A stretch of 7,063 nucleotides of DNA from an uncultured Actinomycetes bacterium. Its GTDB lineage: Bacteria; Actinomycetota; Actinomycetes; Nanopelagicales; Nanopelagicaceae. A program made the position numbers and the translations under genes. The stretch is from positions 1 through 7,063 of the forward strand of contig CAIMBV010000188.1 in the NCBI GenBank assembly GCA_903839355.1. The letters are read 5' to 3'. How positions within the stretch are numbered: the first letter of the stretch is position 1; the number at the start of each line of letters is the position of its first letter. The notes under the pieces are model-generated. The model saw only the letters and a program-made list of their open reading frames with translations, made no database searches and was not told the DNA's origin. Positions 6,324-7,063 of this stretch are shown one piece after another.

Positions 6324-6341
6324 CTCACTACTAACTAGCAT

Positions 6342-6348
6342 GGGTGAT
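6342..6348 (+). promoter_or_regulatory. ribosome binding site of qcrB
   Basis: GGGTGAT contains GGTGAT, which pairs with the extended anti-Shine-Dalgarno of 16S rRNA (complement of GGAGGTGATC), and lies five bases before the ATG at 6354. An in-frame TAA at 6348-6350 rules out any earlier qcrB start. The same bases sit in a four-codon frame (6340-6354, MGDK) whose stop overlaps the qcrB ATG. Confidence 0.65.
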
Positions 6349-6353
6349 AAATA

Positions 6354-7063
6354 ATGAAGAAGAGTGAAAAGGTCGCTGGAGCTACAGCGAACTACGTTGA
6401 CGAGCGCACCGGCGCAGCAAAGTGGTTGAAGAAGAACCTTACAAAGGTCTTCCCGGATCACTGGTCCTTCATGCTCGGTGAGATCTGCCTCTATTCATTC
6501 ATCATCTTGTTGTTGACTGGAACATTCCTCACCTTCTGGTTTGATCCTTCTCAGCGCGAAGTTGTCTATAACGGTTCATACCTGCCTCTCTCTGGCGTTC
6601 ATATGTCAGCGGCGTATGACTCAACACTTCATCTCTCATTCGATGTTCGTGGCGGACTTTTGATGCGTCAGATCCATCACTGGGCTGCACTCATCTTCAT
6701 GTCAGCGATCGTTGCTCACTTGTTCCGCGTCTTCTTTACCGGCGCCTTCCGTAAACCTCGTGAGTTCAACTGGTTGATCGGTGTTGGACTTCTGACATTC
6801 GGAATCGTTGAAGGTTTCTTGGGTTACTCACTTCCAGATGATCTACTTTCTGGAACAGGTATCCGTATCGCTGAAGCAATCCTGCAAGCAATTCCAGTGG
6901 TTGGCTCCTACCTCGCCTTCTTCGCATTTGGTGGACCATTCCCTGGAACCTCATTTATTCCTCGTATCTTTATCGTCCACGTCCTGCTTCTCCCTGGACT
7001 CTTCTTAGCACTGATCACCATCCACTTGATGTTGGTCTGGTACCAGAAGCACACTCAATATCC
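6354..7063 (+). CDS. qcrB: cytochrome b subunit of menaquinol:cytochrome c reductase, 5' part only
   Basis: QcrB oxidises menaquinol at the Qo site and recycles electrons through two b haems across the membrane. The frame runs off the right edge after 236 complete codons of a protein that is usually 500 residues or more in actinobacteria. Residues 38-62 form helix A. Haem ligands are H108 (QIHHW) and H122 on helix B, and H209 and H224 on helix D. The Qo-side motif GYSLPDDLLSGTG is at 157-169. Helix D ligands have 14 residues between them, the cytochrome b6-like spacing, against 13 in mitochondrial cytochrome b. The PEWY-type Qo motif would lie beyond the window. ATG 6354 is the first possible start after an in-frame TAA and has a good Shine-Dalgarno. 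A 30-base gap separates it from qcrA with no terminator visible, so it belongs to the same operon. Confidence 0.96.
   Translation, partial: MKKSEKVAGATANYVDERTGAAKWLKKNLTKVFPDHWSFMLGEICLYSFIILLLTGTFLTFWFDPSQREVVYNGSYLPLSGVHMSAAYDSTLHLSFDVRGGLLMRQIHHWAALIFMSAIVAHLFRVFFTGAFRKPREFNWLIGVGLLTFGIVEGFLGYSLPDDLLSGTGIRIAEAILQAIPVVGSYLAFFAFGGPFPGTSFIPRIFIVHVLLLPGLFLALITIHLMLVWYQKHTQY

Noticed and set aside
1..7063. tRNA/rRNA genes, insertion sequences, CRISPR arrays, phage or defence genes
   Set aside because: No cloverleaf-like sequence, repeat-spacer pattern, terminal inverted repeats or transposase motifs were seen. Nearly every base is explained by ordinary chromosomal genes.

Overview
The window looks like chromosomal DNA of an actinobacterium (Actinomycetota) of moderate G+C, with very tight gene packing. 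Its strongest marker is the block exonuclease - trpD (reverse strand) - ctaE - qcrC - qcrA - qcrB. From memory, this gene order is also found in mycobacteria (the Rv2191-Rv2196 neighbourhood of M. tuberculosis) and, in similar form, in Streptomyces. The actinobacterial type of each respiratory subunit agrees: a short five-helix CtaE, a di-haem QcrC and a three-helix Rieske protein with an internal twin-arginine motif. Roughly 50% G+C in hand-counted blocks, short intergenic gaps and overlapping convergent genes suggest a streamlined, possibly freshwater lineage such as the Nanopelagicales, but that placement is inference.

Layout. Bases 2-619 hold the 3' part of an o-succinylbenzoate synthase (MenC-type enolase superfamily) gene, cut by the left edge. 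It converges on an alpha/beta hydrolase (616-1374, reverse), and the two stop codons share one CTAG. A 40-bp divergent gap separates the hydrolase from an uncharacterised multi-helix membrane protein (1415-2095) that carries an internal duplication. A small intrinsic terminator follows, and directly after it comes a short DEDD exonuclease (2131-2751). The exonuclease overlaps tail to tail with trpD (2738-3790, reverse). A divergent gap of about 100 bp then leads to the respiratory operon: ctaE (3893-4516), qcrC (4526-5320), qcrA (5322-6323) and qcrB (6354 to the right edge, incomplete).

How the genes work together. CtaE is subunit III of the aa3 cytochrome c oxidase. QcrC, QcrA and QcrB make up the menaquinol:cytochrome c oxidoreductase. 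In actinobacteria these form one bcc-aa3 supercomplex in which the di-haem QcrC replaces soluble cytochrome c. MenC belongs to the menaquinone pathway that supplies the quinol, a loose functional link within the window. TrpD makes tryptophan precursors and shares only a promoter region with the respiratory operon.

Translation signals fall into two classes. Genes that begin a transcript (hydrolase, membrane protein, trpD, ctaE, probably the exonuclease) have no usable Shine-Dalgarno and carry a -10-like hexamer 5-9 bases before the start codon, as expected for leaderless mRNAs. The internal operon genes qcrC, qcrA and qcrB have Shine-Dalgarno sequences.

I found no mobile element, CRISPR array, RNA gene or clearly new system. 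The points most worth checking are an alanine in place of the conserved asparagine of TrpD's KHGNR motif, an exonuclease that lacks the UvrC-like half found in many actinobacterial homologues, and the internal repeat of the membrane protein.
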